A DNA stretch of 64,000 nucleotides from an uncultured Armatimonadota bacterium (GCA_903899015.1 CAIUHP010000107.1:1-64000), one strand, 5' to 3'; positions 44,663 through 54,311 are shown, counted from the first letter of the stretch. Notes: generated by a model not told the origin, from the letters alone. Program-made: numbers and translations.

Positions 44663-47428
44663 TCATGGCTTTGCTATCACTCGTTTGGAGCCATCGTAAT
44701 GAACCGTCTGGGGTGTCGAGCGTTTGGAATCGGAAACGAAGACAACTGTGAATGTGCGCTCTTGTTTCATACCGGGGAAGGAGCCCTTTCTTGAACCGAT
44801 CGTGAGTTGGCCTTTTCGTTCGTCCCAGGCCAGAGGAATGACCGCCCATTCCCCCTTTTCGTACCGGTAGCTGGTTCCATCGTCGTCGTACAGGTTGAAT
44901 TTTCCGTTTGCACCGGTATAGACCGTGAGCGTGATGGGTCCTTCTGGATCTTGGCTGGTGTACTGGATGTCTTGACCGGTGGGCACGATTGAGCCAGCTT
45001 TGACGAAGAGTGGAATTTCGTCGTAGGGCGCGGGAGCAACAACATCTTTACCACCCTCTTGCCAGCTAGATGTCCAGTAGTCGTACCAACCGCCTGGCGT
45101 AATCGGGAGGACCACCATCCTCTTGGATGCCTTATACGATGTTATGGGATTGACTAAGAAAGATGGCCCAAACATATATTGATCGGAAATATTCTTTACT
45201 CGTTGGTCTTCCGGAAAGTCCATCACCAACGGCCGCATGATGGTGCCATGTTCACGATGTACCATTCCTTCGACTCCATAGATGTACGGTAGGAGACGAT
45301 AGCGTAGTCGGTCAAATTTACGTTGAGCTTGGTATGCAGGACTCGTTTCGCCTCCGAATTGCCACATTTCGCGAAAAGGTGCTTCGCCGTGGACCCGAAG
45401 GAATGGCACGAATGTCGCGAACTCGAACCAACGTGTGTTGAGCTCTGCCCACTCCTCCTTGTCTTCCGGTTTTGCGTTCCGATTCGAGAACCGAAATGGA
45501 ACGGAAAATCCCCCGCTGTCCATTGTCCAGTAGGGAACACCGGAAAGGCTAAAGCTCAGACCGGCTGCGATCTGCTTGCGCATAGCCGTCCAAGTGGAGG
45601 TGATGTCTCCCGACCAACTCGCAGTTCCTAGGCGTTGCTGTCCCGCATAACCTGAGCGGGTGAGGATAAAGACGCGCTTATCCGGTGCATCCTTTCTCTG
45701 TCCCTCATAAATCGCTTGCGCATTGACTAGCGGGTAAGCATTGAGGACTCGGGACGCGGTCCCCAATGCGGTGGGATTCATGTGGGTTTTGGTTTCCGCC
45801 AAAGTAGGGGTTGGAAGTAAGTCGGGCTCGCTCGCATCCATCCACCAGGCATCGATATCTTTGGACATCAGTTCACGATTGGCTTGTTTCCAGAATAGCT
45901 GTCGTGCGGCAGGATTGAATGCATCGTAAAACGTGTATCGATGCTGGGTCCAGTCTTGTAAGCCTTCCTTCAAGTTCGGTTGGAATAGGTAGCCGCGCGA
46001 ATTCATGGCTTCGAAGTTCGCTGTTCCAGGATAGAACTTCGGCCAAACCGAGATCATAAGCTTGGCGTGATGATCGTGAATAGCTTTGATCCAACCGATT
46101 GGATCAGGAAATCTAGCCGGATCAAATTGATGGGAGCCCCATTCGTCTGCCTTCCAATAAAACCAATCCTGGACAATGGTGTCGAATGGAAGATTCCTCG
46201 AACGAAACCCATTCACCACGTCCAAACTCTGTTTCTGAGTTTCGTATCGCTGACGGGACTGGAATAGCCCGAACGCCCATCGCGGCAGCATCGTGGCCTG
46301 ACCCGTAAGTTGTCGATAACCACCGATGACTTGGTCTATGCTTGGCCCGTAAGCAAAGTAATAGTCGGTGCCATCGCCGACCTCCGACGAGAGCGAAGTG
46401 CTCGGCTGATGGGAGGGAGTCTTCCAGTTGAGTTGGAAATTGGGCTGGCCTTGATCGGCTTGATACTCAATTTTGATTGGAACGTGCTGTCCCGCGATGA
46501 GATGGATCTTCGCCATGTCATACCAAGGGAGCCAGCTTTGCCTCCAATGATTCATGGCTAACCCGTACGAGATCCAAACCTTGATACCGCTGTGAGAAAA
46601 GGATTGAAATTGGTAGTCGCCTGATTCAGGAGCAACGATGGAGCCTTGCCAACGAACACTAAACGCGCCGCGCGGGAACCCCGGAATCGTTGAAGGGCGC
46701 TCGGTAAGGTTGAACTTGGATTCTTGGCGGCTCACCACCCATTTGTTGAAGTTTGCGCCCGAAAAATAGCTTGCGGTCAGGCCGCCAAATTTGCCATCGA
46801 GGCCGATTTGATTGATAGCGGGAATCGGTTCAAAGGGACGCAGATCACCGAATCGTGTGAACGAAGGGTTGTCCCAAAGAATGCCGTAACCCTTGCTTGA
46901 TGTCAAAAATGGTAGCGCGATGGATGTGTTGTGTTGCCACAGATCAAGGTCATATCCTTTGACATCCAGCAGGCCAAGTTGGTTTTCTCCAAGACCATAA
47001 AGTGCTTCGTCGGGTTGCGTCATCCACTGCTGCCGCACGTGGAAAGTGTTTTCTCCCTGGACTGTTGCGGGAGTTAATTCGCGGCCCTGCTCCAGTTCAC
47101 TGGCGAGTCGATTTCCTTTGAGATCGAAGAACGAGACCGCGGACGACTTACGATCAACTTGTACTTTGAGAGCAGAAGTGGTCAGTATCCATTCGGTGGG
47201 ACGGCTCTCTAGTTTCCACTTTGTCGGTGGCAAAGGCGTTTGAGGCAGTACCGCAAAGCTTGGGTGTCCGAAAAACGATTGATCTCTACCAAACGCAACC
47301 CGGATGACTCGGTCCGTAATGGGAGTGATATTTAAAAATCCTCCGTGGGTCGCCAAAGTGAGACCATCGGTAGCTCTGACACAAGTAGCCGCCAATGCGA
47401 AAACTGTGACCGCGACGAATCGATTCAT
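44663..47428 (-). CDS. Glycoside hydrolase family 31 with inserted PA14 domain, secreted
   Basis: About 921 residues from the ATG chosen here, which begins a proper signal peptide (MNRFVAVTVFALAATCVRA). An ATG at 47503 would add 25 polar residues in front of it. The N-terminal beta domain contains a PA14-like insertion at about 215-345 (VRWQGSIVAPESGDYQFQSF, IKIEYQADQGQPNF). The catalytic barrel has DAWWMDASEPD with nucleophile Asp531 and SWSGDITSTW with the probable acid/base Asp. PA14 in this position is known from alpha-xylosidases such as Cellvibrio Xyl31A, so xyloglucan oligosaccharides are a likely substrate. It follows the permease gene by 31 bases. Confidence 0.92.
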   Translation of the reverse strand: MNRFVAVTVFALAATCVRATDGLTLATHGGFLNITPITDRVIRVAFGRDQSFFGHPSFAVLPQTPLPPTKWKLESRPTEWILTTSALKVQVDRKSSAVSFFDLKGNRLASELEQGRELTPATVQGENTFHVRQQWMTQPDEALYGLGENQLGLLDVKGYDLDLWQHNTSIALPFLTSSKGYGILWDNPSFTRFGDLRPFEPIPAINQIGLDGKFGGLTASYFSGANFNKWVVSRQESKFNLTERPSTIPGFPRGAFSVRWQGSIVAPESGDYQFQSFSHSGIKVWISYGLAMNHWRQSWLPWYDMAKIHLIAGQHVPIKIEYQADQGQPNFQLNWKTPSHQPSTSLSSEVGDGTDYYFAYGPSIDQVIGGYRQLTGQATMLPRWAFGLFQSRQRYETQKQSLDVVNGFRSRNLPFDTIVQDWFYWKADEWGSHQFDPARFPDPIGWIKAIHDHHAKLMISVWPKFYPGTANFEAMNSRGYLFQPNLKEGLQDWTQHRYTFYDAFNPAARQLFWKQANRELMSKDIDAWWMDASEPDLLPTPTLAETKTHMNPTALGTASRVLNAYPLVNAQAIYEGQRKDAPDKRVFILTRSGYAGQQRLGTASWSGDITSTWTAMRKQIAAGLSFSLSGVPYWTMDSGGFSVPFRFSNRNAKPEDKEEWAELNTRWFEFATFVPFLRVHGEAPFREMWQFGGETSPAYQAQRKFDRLRYRLLPYIYGVEGMVHREHGTIMRPLVMDFPEDQRVKNISDQYMFGPSFLVNPITSYKASKRMVVLPITPGGWYDYWTSSWQEGGKDVVAPAPYDEIPLFVKAGSIVPTGQDIQYTSQDPEGPITLTVYTGANGKFNLYDDDGTSYRYEKGEWAVIPLAWDERKGQLTIGSRKGSFPGMKQERTFTVVFVSDSKRSTPQTVHYDGSKRVIAKP

Positions 47429-47459
47429 GTTAAGAGGAGTCGTTCCAGAATAGAGACGT

Positions 47460-49034
47460 TCATTCTGGTTGTTCGACTGCTCTTTCTGCCGCTTCGATCT
47501 CATTTCTTAACTCTGCGATCTTTTTCCCGACGGGAGGTCCTTGGAATCTCCGCTTTTCTAATCCAAACCAAACGCAGAGAGTGATAATTCCCGAGCCGAT
47601 TAGAATCTGCAAGGATTTCTCATTGGGAGGTTGGATCCCGACGTAAATCAAGATTCCGCAACCAAGGATGCAGAGAATCGCAATCGGTCGATACCAGGCG
47701 CCCATGTTGAATGGACCCATTGTCGTCCAACTTCGCTGATAAGCAAAAAGTCCAGCGGCCACCGGCAGCAAGTAGGAGATGTAGATAAACATCGCACAGA
47801 CGGCGGCAAGGGTTGTGTAGACGGGGGTGTAAATCGTAAATGCGACTGAAAGCAGCGCGGAAGCCCAGATGGCAGCTACGGGTGTTCGGTAGCGATGATT
47901 GATTTGTCGCAAGGTGCTGGACCAAGGCAAGCCCCCATCTCTCGAGAAAGAGAACACCATTCGACTGACGGACGTCACGGTGGCTAATCCACATAAATAT
48001 TGGGACAGGGAGATCAGCACGAAAAGTGCAATTCGAGCCGGTGGTGGGACGACTTGACCCATGATCCAGAAGAAACTTCCCGATCCCTGTCCAGCTGCTT
48101 TTTCGAGACTAGGGGCGGCAAGAATAATGGCGGCAAGCATCGCCCAACCAAAAACTCCCGACCAGACGACGGAGTGGATCATTCCTTTGGGAATGGCCTT
48201 CGCTGCTCCAATCGTTTCTTCGGCGGTGTGCGCGGATGCATCGAATCCGGTGATTGTGAAGGCAGGTAGAAGCATTCCGAGCAGAAACAGGTACGTCATG
48301 TTTCCTGTCTGGGGCCAGACCTTTCCTCCGGCATCGCCGCTTAAGTTCTTAAATTCCCAGAGTCGGGTGATATCAATATGCGGGGCGAATGCGAGAAGGG
48401 CGACTGAGAGAGCAACCGCAGTAAAGAAGATAAGGTAGCCAGAAAAATCGGTCAGTTTAGACGTCAGTCGAATTCCTAAATGATTGATCAGAGCTTGTGA
48501 GCAAGTGATCAATACGACAAAGATGGTCTGGATGCCAATGCTGTAAGAAGTTGGATCGGCAGGCGTCAATCGATCCATATTCAAGCCCAACACTGGGCCC
48601 ATCGAGCCGACAAAGAAGAGATAAGTGCTGACGTTGACGGCTGCCAGGACGGTAACCAAGCCGAATAGGTTCGTCCAAGCCGTTACCCAGCCCAGCGCCC
48701 GGCCACCGAGAAGCGAAGCCCAATGATAGAGCCCACCTGCGGTCGGGTACGCCGACCCAATCTGACCCATGGCAAGGGCAAACAAAAGTGAAACTCCAGT
48801 TGCAATGGGCCAACCGATGCCAATCGAAGCTCCCCCAACGCTCGACAATCCCTGACTAAAAGAGTTAATCCCACCGGCAAGAATGCAGATGATGGAGAAG
48901 GAAATTGCGAAGTTCTGAAACGTTCGCATGCCACGTCTTAATTCCTGGGCATATCCCATGCTGTGCAGGAGTTGCTTGTCCGCCTCGATAATTGCGGATT
49001 CGTCGGCACCGTTGGAATTATTTGATGGTTCCAT
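47460..49034 (-). CDS. APC-family amino acid/amine permease
   Basis: About 524 residues from the ATG chosen here; an in-frame ATG at 49172 would add 46 residues unlike the family and reduce the divergent gap to 38 bases. Near the N-terminus, LHSMGYAQELRRGMRTFQNFAISFS is the usual lead-in to helix 1 in the amino acid/choline/GABA transporter group (two pieces: GYAQELRR and FAISFSIICILAGG). About 12 hydrophobic helices follow. ITGFDASAHTAEETIGAAKA is a conserved helix 6 region. It imports an amino acid or amine. The divergent GS-ALDH-ADH operon makes an amine or gamma-glutamyl compound the best guess. Confidence 0.9.
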   Translation of the reverse strand: MEPSNNSNGADESAIIEADKQLLHSMGYAQELRRGMRTFQNFAISFSIICILAGGINSFSQGLSSVGGASIGIGWPIATGVSLLFALAMGQIGSAYPTAGGLYHWASLLGGRALGWVTAWTNLFGLVTVLAAVNVSTYLFFVGSMGPVLGLNMDRLTPADPTSYSIGIQTIFVVLITCSQALINHLGIRLTSKLTDFSGYLIFFTAVALSVALLAFAPHIDITRLWEFKNLSGDAGGKVWPQTGNMTYLFLLGMLLPAFTITGFDASAHTAEETIGAAKAIPKGMIHSVVWSGVFGWAMLAAIILAAPSLEKAAGQGSGSFFWIMGQVVPPPARIALFVLISLSQYLCGLATVTSVSRMVFSFSRDGGLPWSSTLRQINHRYRTPVAAIWASALLSVAFTIYTPVYTTLAAVCAMFIYISYLLPVAAGLFAYQRSWTTMGPFNMGAWYRPIAILCILGCGILIYVGIQPPNEKSLQILIGSGIITLCVWFGLEKRRFQGPPVGKKIAELRNEIEAAERAVEQPE

Positions 49035-49210
49035 GCAACTTCGTTTGAGCAGTTGCTTATATTCGGTAGATACGAGTTCGTTTCCTGCCAAATATTTGAG
49101 TCCGCAAACACAAGGAAAGCCGAGATTGCCCTTTCCAGCAGTTTTTCTGTTAAACCCGTCGACTGATTTCACGGAAGCAGCTTTCAGGAATGTAAGATGG
49201 GAACAATCTT

Positions 49211-50578
49211 ATGAACCCACGCGAGGTTGTGAATATTGCGGATAGCCGCCAGATCGTTGAGGAACGGGGGCTCTCTCACGTTAAGATCGGAGTCGTCGAC
49301 CTCGATGGCGTGATGCGCGGTAAGTACGTGGCCCGAGACAAGTTCTTCTCTGGTTTAGAAGGGGGACTAGGTTTCTGCGATGTCATTTTAGGTTGGGACG
49401 TGGACGACCAAACCTATGACAATGTGGAGTTTACGGGTTGGCATACTGGCTTTCCCGATGCCTCGGTACGAGTGATTCCCGATAGTTGTCGGGAGCTTCC
49501 TTTCGAGGAAGGAATGGTCTTTTTCCTCTGCGAGTTCGTAGATAAAGCGGCTGCAATTTGCCCTCGGAATGTTTTGCAACGAGTGATTGACCGGGCAAAG
49601 GGAATGGGATTTACTCCTTACGCGGCCCTGGAATATGAGTTTTTTGTTTTCGAAGAAACTCCCCATTCGGTTCGGGAGAAGAATTACAAGAATTTGCGCC
49701 CGCTCACTCCCGGTTCGTTTGGTTACTCGGTCCTCCGCAATACGGTCGGTGCCGATTTCTATCATGCTCTGCTGAAAATGTGCGACCAGATGGACACGCC
49801 GTTAGAAGGTCTCCATACCGAAACAGGTCCCGGAGTTCTGGAAGGTTGTATCACAGTTGATTCGGCGATGAACGCGGCCGACAAAGCCGCAATGTTCAAG
49901 ACATTTACAAAAGTGCTTGCTCAGAAGAATGGCCTGATGGCTACCTTTATGGCCAAATGGTCTGAAAAACAAGCTGGGCAAAGTGGCCACATCCACCTTT
50001 CATTGAAAGACGCTCAAGGCAATTCCGTGTTCTACGATCCGAACCAGGATCGCAATATGAGTGAGGCGATGCGACACTTCATCGGTGGGCAGCAACGATT
50101 GATGCCCGAACTCCTAGCGATGGTGGGAAGTACCGTGAATAGTTATTCCCGATTGGTCCCAGGATTGTGGGCGCCGACTAACGCAACGTGGGGCATTGAA
50201 AATCGCACCACTGCCATTCGTGCGATTCCGGGTTCCTCAAAGTCGCAACGTGTGGAATATCGAGTCGCAGCCGCAGATGCAAACCCGTACCTTGCACTGG
50301 CCGCCGCATTGGCCTCGGGTCTTCTCGGTATCGAGCATCAAATTGAACCGGATGCTCCCATCTCAGGCAACGCTTATAGCAGTGAATATCCCGAATCGAG
50401 GCGATTGCCCGCGACTCTCTGGGAAGCTGCTCAACGCTTGAAGGCTTCCGATTCGGCAAGGACACTCTTTGGCGATATCTTCGTAGACCATTACGCGGCA
50501 TCCCGTGAGTGGGAAGAGCGTGCCTTCCGTAAGCACGTCACCGATTGGGAATTGAATCGCTATTTCGAGATTATTTAA
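49211..50578 (+). CDS. Glutamine-synthetase-family ligase (gamma-glutamylamine synthetase-like)
   Basis: A 455-residue protein of GS type, with HTETGPGVLEG, QSGHIHLSL and NATWGIENRTTAIRAIPG (ATP/glutamate-site motifs) and RVEYRVAAADANPYLALAAAL near the C-terminus. It lacks the adenylylation-site region of housekeeping GlnA and is closer to PuuA/IpuC-type enzymes, which attach glutamate to an amine with ATP before it is oxidised. It is followed 9 bases later by an aldehyde dehydrogenase and then an iron alcohol dehydrogenase, and an APC permease is divergent. Substrate not shown; a primary amine, polyamine or amino alcohol is likely. Confidence 0.88.
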   Translation: MNPREVVNIADSRQIVEERGLSHVKIGVVDLDGVMRGKYVARDKFFSGLEGGLGFCDVILGWDVDDQTYDNVEFTGWHTGFPDASVRVIPDSCRELPFEEGMVFFLCEFVDKAAAICPRNVLQRVIDRAKGMGFTPYAALEYEFFVFEETPHSVREKNYKNLRPLTPGSFGYSVLRNTVGADFYHALLKMCDQMDTPLEGLHTETGPGVLEGCITVDSAMNAADKAAMFKTFTKVLAQKNGLMATFMAKWSEKQAGQSGHIHLSLKDAQGNSVFYDPNQDRNMSEAMRHFIGGQQRLMPELLAMVGSTVNSYSRLVPGLWAPTNATWGIENRTTAIRAIPGSSKSQRVEYRVAAADANPYLALAAALASGLLGIEHQIEPDAPISGNAYSSEYPESRRLPATLWEAAQRLKASDSARTLFGDIFVDHYAASREWEERAFRKHVTDWELNRYFEII

Positions 50579-50587
50579 GGCAAAGAA

Positions 50588-51973
50588 TTGAGCTCCATTC
50601 AACAAACTTTTTCTCCCATTGACGGCAGTTTGGTCGTCGAACGAGCCCACGCGACTGACCATCAGATCGCAGAAGTTCTGCAGAAAGCCCGGTTCACCCA
50701 AGTCACTTGGAAGAAGGTTCCCATTTCGGAACGGGTCGCCATTTGTCGCCGGTTCATCGAAATCATGCGGGGACGCAAGGATGTCCTTGGCGAGGAGATC
50801 ACTCGTCAAATGGGCCGTCCAATTCGTTACACTCCCAACGAAATTAACGGAATGTCCGATCGTGTGGCCTATATGTGCGAAATCGCCGAGGAGACTCTCG
50901 CTACGATCGAGCTTCCCGCAATTTCCGGTTTCAAAAGGTTCATCCGAAGGGAACCACTTGGAGTGGTGTTCTCGATTGCGCCATGGAACTACCCCTACCT
51001 CACGGCCGTAAACTCAGTCATTCCAGCAATCTTGGCCGGAAACACCGTGATCCTCAAGCACTCCCACCAGACGCCGCTTTGCGCGGAACGGATTGGTGAA
51101 GGTCTAGCGCAGGCAGGATTGCCTGACGGAGTTTTTCAGTATCTGCATTTGACCTATCACGATACTGATAGGATCATCCGAAGCCCGGAAGTGAACTATG
51201 TCGCCTTCACGGGTTCTGTTTCGGCTGGACACAGCGTGACGCACTCCGCTGCCGATAAGTTTATCGGACTGGGATTGGAGCTAGGAGGCAAGGACCCCGC
51301 TTACGTTCGAGCGGATGCGAACCTTACATTTGCGGCCGAAAATCTCGTTGATGGTGCCTTCTTCAATTCCGGTCAGTCGTGCTGTGGCATCGAACGCATC
51401 TACGTGCATTCGGACCTTTACGAAGATTTCGTCAAGGAAGCCGTAAGCGTCACGAACGAGTACGTTTTGGGTGATCCCTTGAACCCGATCACCACCCTTG
51501 GCCCGCTGGTTAAACTTTCAGCCGCCAATTTTGTTCGTCAGCAAATTGAAGAAGCCGAATTAGCGGGGGCGAAGTTATTAATTGACGAAAGTCGGTTCCC
51601 GAACTCTGTGCTGGAAACGCCGTATCTCGCTCCGCAGATTCTCGTCGACGTGGACCATTCGATGAGCGTCATGCGCGATGAGAGTTTTGGACCCGTTGTC
51701 GGCATCATGCGTGTGGAATCCGATGAGGAAGCCATCCGATTAATGAACGATAGCGAGTTCGGACTTACTGCTTCCGTCTGGACCACCGATATGGATGCAG
51801 CGATTCGAATTGGAGACGAGATTGAAACTGGAACCGTCTTCATGAATCGTTGCGACTACCTTGACCCGGCTCTCGCTTGGACCGGCGTTAAGGACACTGG
51901 GCGCGGCTGTACCCTTTCCAAAATTGGCTACGAACACCTCACACGACCCAAATCGTTTCACCTAAGATCATGA
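50588..51973 (+). CDS. NAD(P)-dependent aldehyde dehydrogenase
   Basis: A 461-residue ALDH superfamily enzyme with a TTG start that is supported by AAGG about 8 bases upstream. Active-site residues are Glu231 (GLELGGKDPAYV) and Cys265 (NSGQSCCGIER). The cofactor region has VFSIAPWNYPYLT (128-140) and YVAFTGSVSAG. ESFGPVVGIMRV and GLTASVWTTD are typical C-terminal motifs. It oxidises an aldehyde to an acid in the cytoplasm. The gene sits between the GS-like ligase and the Fe-ADH, overlapping the latter by 4 bases, so an aldehyde intermediate made by the ADH is the likely substrate. Confidence 0.93.
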   Translation: MSSIQQTFSPIDGSLVVERAHATDHQIAEVLQKARFTQVTWKKVPISERVAICRRFIEIMRGRKDVLGEEITRQMGRPIRYTPNEINGMSDRVAYMCEIAEETLATIELPAISGFKRFIRREPLGVVFSIAPWNYPYLTAVNSVIPAILAGNTVILKHSHQTPLCAERIGEGLAQAGLPDGVFQYLHLTYHDTDRIIRSPEVNYVAFTGSVSAGHSVTHSAADKFIGLGLELGGKDPAYVRADANLTFAAENLVDGAFFNSGQSCCGIERIYVHSDLYEDFVKEAVSVTNEYVLGDPLNPITTLGPLVKLSAANFVRQQIEEAELAGAKLLIDESRFPNSVLETPYLAPQILVDVDHSMSVMRDESFGPVVGIMRVESDEEAIRLMNDSEFGLTASVWTTDMDAAIRIGDEIETGTVFMNRCDYLDPALAWTGVKDTGRGCTLSKIGYEHLTRPKSFHLRS

Positions 51974-53148
51974 CATTCACTATCGATAAGTTACGAGGCA
52001 ACTGGAACTACCCAACGAGTATTCGATTCGGGGCAGGCAGGATTTCGGAATTGGCAGATAGCTGCCGCCAGTCCGGCATCTTACGCCCTCTTTTGGTAAC
52101 GGACCGCGGACTTGCGGGGCTGGATATCGTGAAAAACGCCATCGAAGCCAATAAGGCAGCCGGCGTTCCAACTGGCCTTTTCACCGACGTTCAACCTAAC
52201 CCGGTTTGGCGAAACGTGGAAGATGGTTTAAAAGTTTATCGAGAAGGCGGTCATGATGGTGTCATCGCATTTGGAGGTGGAAGCCCGCTAGATGTCGGTA
52301 AATCCATCGCGTTCATGGTTCCTCAAACGCGACCAATCTGGGACTTTGAAGATATCGGTGATAACTGGAAGTTAGCCGTCAGTGAAGGTGTGGCACCTGT
52401 CATAGCAGTACCCACCACCGCCGGAACGGGTAGCGAAGTGGGACGGGGAACGGTTATTACGAACGAAGAAAACCACACGAAGAAGATTATTTTCCACCCC
52501 ACGATGCTTCCAGTGATGGCGATTTTGGATCCCGAGCTTACGGTCGGAATGTCCCCGAGAATGACGGCTGGGACGGGGCTGGATGCCCTGGCGCACAATC
52601 TGGAAGCCTATTGCGCCCCATTCTTTCATCCCATGGCAGACGGAATCGGGATTGAAGGCATTCGACTCGTAAAAGAGAACCTTCCCATTGCCTATAAGGA
52701 CGGAAAGAACATCGTTGCCCGTGCCTATATGCTGGCCGCCGCCGCAATGGGTGCCACGGCATTCCAAAAAGGACTCGGCGGTATCCACGCTCTAAGTCAC
52801 CCGGTAGGCGCTCTTTACAACACCCACCACGGCCTGACTAACGGCGTTTTCCTTCCTTATGTTCTCGCCTTCAATCGTCCTGCCATCGAGGATCGTATTG
52901 TTCGATTGGCAACCTATCTTGGTCTGCAGAATCCGACTTTCGACGGGTTTCAAGATTGGATTTTGGAACTTCGTCAAGTAACCGATACTCCACACACGCT
53001 GGCTGAGCTAGGTGTCGGAGAAGATCGCCTGGAAGAGATGTCTCGCATGGCCGAGGTGGACCCTCCCGCCTACGGAAACCCGATCCCAGTTTCTGCTGCC
53101 GATTTGCTTGGAATCTACCGGAAGGCAATGGTCGGGGACGTGTCCTAG
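51970..53148 (+). CDS. Iron-containing alcohol dehydrogenase
   Basis: A 392-residue group III ADH. The metal ligands align with FucO: Asp205 and His209 (GLDALAHNLEAY), His273 (GIHALSHPVG) and His287 (NTHHGLTNG). The cofactor site includes FGGGSPLDVGKS (101-112) and PTTAGTGSEVG (148-158). It should interconvert an alcohol and an aldehyde with NAD(P)H. It overlaps the ALDH stop by 4 bases, so translation is coupled. With the GS-like ligase this could oxidise the alcohol group of a gamma-glutamylated amino alcohol, then pass the aldehyde to the ALDH. That order is inference. Confidence 0.93.
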   Translation: MTFTIDKLRGNWNYPTSIRFGAGRISELADSCRQSGILRPLLVTDRGLAGLDIVKNAIEANKAAGVPTGLFTDVQPNPVWRNVEDGLKVYREGGHDGVIAFGGGSPLDVGKSIAFMVPQTRPIWDFEDIGDNWKLAVSEGVAPVIAVPTTAGTGSEVGRGTVITNEENHTKKIIFHPTMLPVMAILDPELTVGMSPRMTAGTGLDALAHNLEAYCAPFFHPMADGIGIEGIRLVKENLPIAYKDGKNIVARAYMLAAAAMGATAFQKGLGGIHALSHPVGALYNTHHGLTNGVFLPYVLAFNRPAIEDRIVRLATYLGLQNPTFDGFQDWILELRQVTDTPHTLAELGVGEDRLEEMSRMAEVDPPAYGNPIPVSAADLLGIYRKAMVGDVS

Positions 53149-53157
53149 ACCGCTCCT

Positions 53158-53766
53158 CTAATCCCCAAAATTGAGATCCCGATCGAAGGTGATTTCAATG
53201 AGTTTGCCGGTTTTAAAGGTGTAGGTTTCGGTGTACGCGGTGGTGTCACCCGCGTGGTTGGTACCGCCTTCCTTCTCAATCTCATAGATGTAATTCGTGA
53301 ACTGGAACTTGCCTCCCGTCAGACTAATCGTCTTCGGTTTTCCAAGCTTGGCCATAACGGTGGCGGGCTTATCTCCGATCCGGATTCCCTTGCCGGTCGA
53401 AAGGCCGCTGAGCGGTTTATTCTTGATTTGGAGATACGGTTCGTTCTCGGATGTACTTTTATAACCTGGGATTGCGTAGCCATAATCCGAAATGATCTTG
53501 CGATCCCGAGTCAGAACGAGTGAAACATAAGCTCCATCGCACTCGCCATTTCTCAAGAAGTAGTAGCCAGACTTCGTGTCAAACACACAGATGTTGGTTG
53601 TACCGGCTACGGGTTCAAAGACGTAGCCTGCGAGCTTGGTGTCAACCCACTTGGGCAGATGGTCAGCTTTAAGGGCTGGGGTGAGAACGCCAAAAAGAAC
53701 CGCCGCAATCGTGATCACAACGTCGATTCTATATGCAGTTGGTTGGGAATGAAAAGGGAAATCCAT
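53158..53766 (-). CDS. Secreted protein of unknown function
   Basis: 202 residues from an ATG, or 186 from an in-frame GTG at 53718; the latter gives a cleaner signal peptide (VITIAAVLFGVLTPALKA). No family recognised. The mature part has beta-strand character, with KLGKPKTISLTGGKFQF and FKTGKLIEITFDRD suggesting a small beta domain like those that report surface calibration of lipoproteins (weak). The ATG start overlaps by 2 bases the ATG of the divergent DsrE-like gene, so at most one of them is likely right, which favours the GTG. It is convergent with the alcohol dehydrogenase gene, 9 bases apart. Confidence 0.65.
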   Translation of the reverse strand: MDFPFHSQPTAYRIDVVITIAAVLFGVLTPALKADHLPKWVDTKLAGYVFEPVAGTTNICVFDTKSGYYFLRNGECDGAYVSLVLTRDRKIISDYGYAIPGYKSTSENEPYLQIKNKPLSGLSTGKGIRIGDKPATVMAKLGKPKTISLTGGKFQFTNYIYEIEKEGGTNHAGDTTAYTETYTFKTGKLIEITFDRDLNFGD

Positions 53767-54175
53767 GAATTTGATCGCATCAGTTTTTTTAGTAGTCGTG
53801 ATGGGGCAAACCAGTCACACCAAGCTACATCGAGTAGTCGTGGAGGTGAACGTTCCCGGCAACTCCGCCTACGGAACGGTGTTGAACAACGCGCTTAACC
53901 TAAAGAAAGCTTTCGCTCCCGAGGCGGTGCAAATCGAGATCGTTTGCCATGGTGATGGAATAGGCATGCTCCTCATCCAATTCGGCCGAGTAAGCGATCT
54001 CATCCACAAAGCTCACGATCAAAAAGTTGAGTTCGCCGCCTGCAACAACACCCTACGCGGGAAGAAAATTGATCGCAAGAAACTCTATTCTTTCGTCCAA
54101 ATCGTCCCCAGCGGCGTTGCCGAGATTGTCCGCAAGCAAGAAGATGGCTGGTCGTATTTGAAGGGTGCGTTTTAA
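53765..54175 (+). CDS. DsrE-family-like protein, exported
   Basis: A 136-residue protein. After a short hydrophobic N-terminus (MNLIASVFLVVVMG) it shows the DsrE/DsrF-type fold: HRVVVEVNVPGNSAYGTVLNN, VQIEIVCHGDGIGML, FAACNNTLRGKKI with the conserved Cys, and FVQIVPSGVAEIVRKQEDGW at the end. DsrE-like proteins bind or carry sulfane sulfur through this Cys in cytosolic forms; the signal-like start suggests that this one is exported. No sulfur-oxidation genes lie nearby, so the physiological role is open. Confidence 0.8.
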   Translation: MNLIASVFLVVVMGQTSHTKLHRVVVEVNVPGNSAYGTVLNNALNLKKAFAPEAVQIEIVCHGDGIGMLLIQFGRVSDLIHKAHDQKVEFAACNNTLRGKKIDRKKLYSFVQIVPSGVAEIVRKQEDGWSYLKGAF

Positions 54176-54311
54176 GCTGATAATCGAATTCGAGTAAGGA
54201 ATCCAATGCTTGGAGCGGGTGCCGCATTCGATTGTGGGCCAAGGTTATCGGAAGATATTGTAATTATATACCAATTCTCGAACCCATATCCTTTCGACGG
54301 CTTACTGTAGC

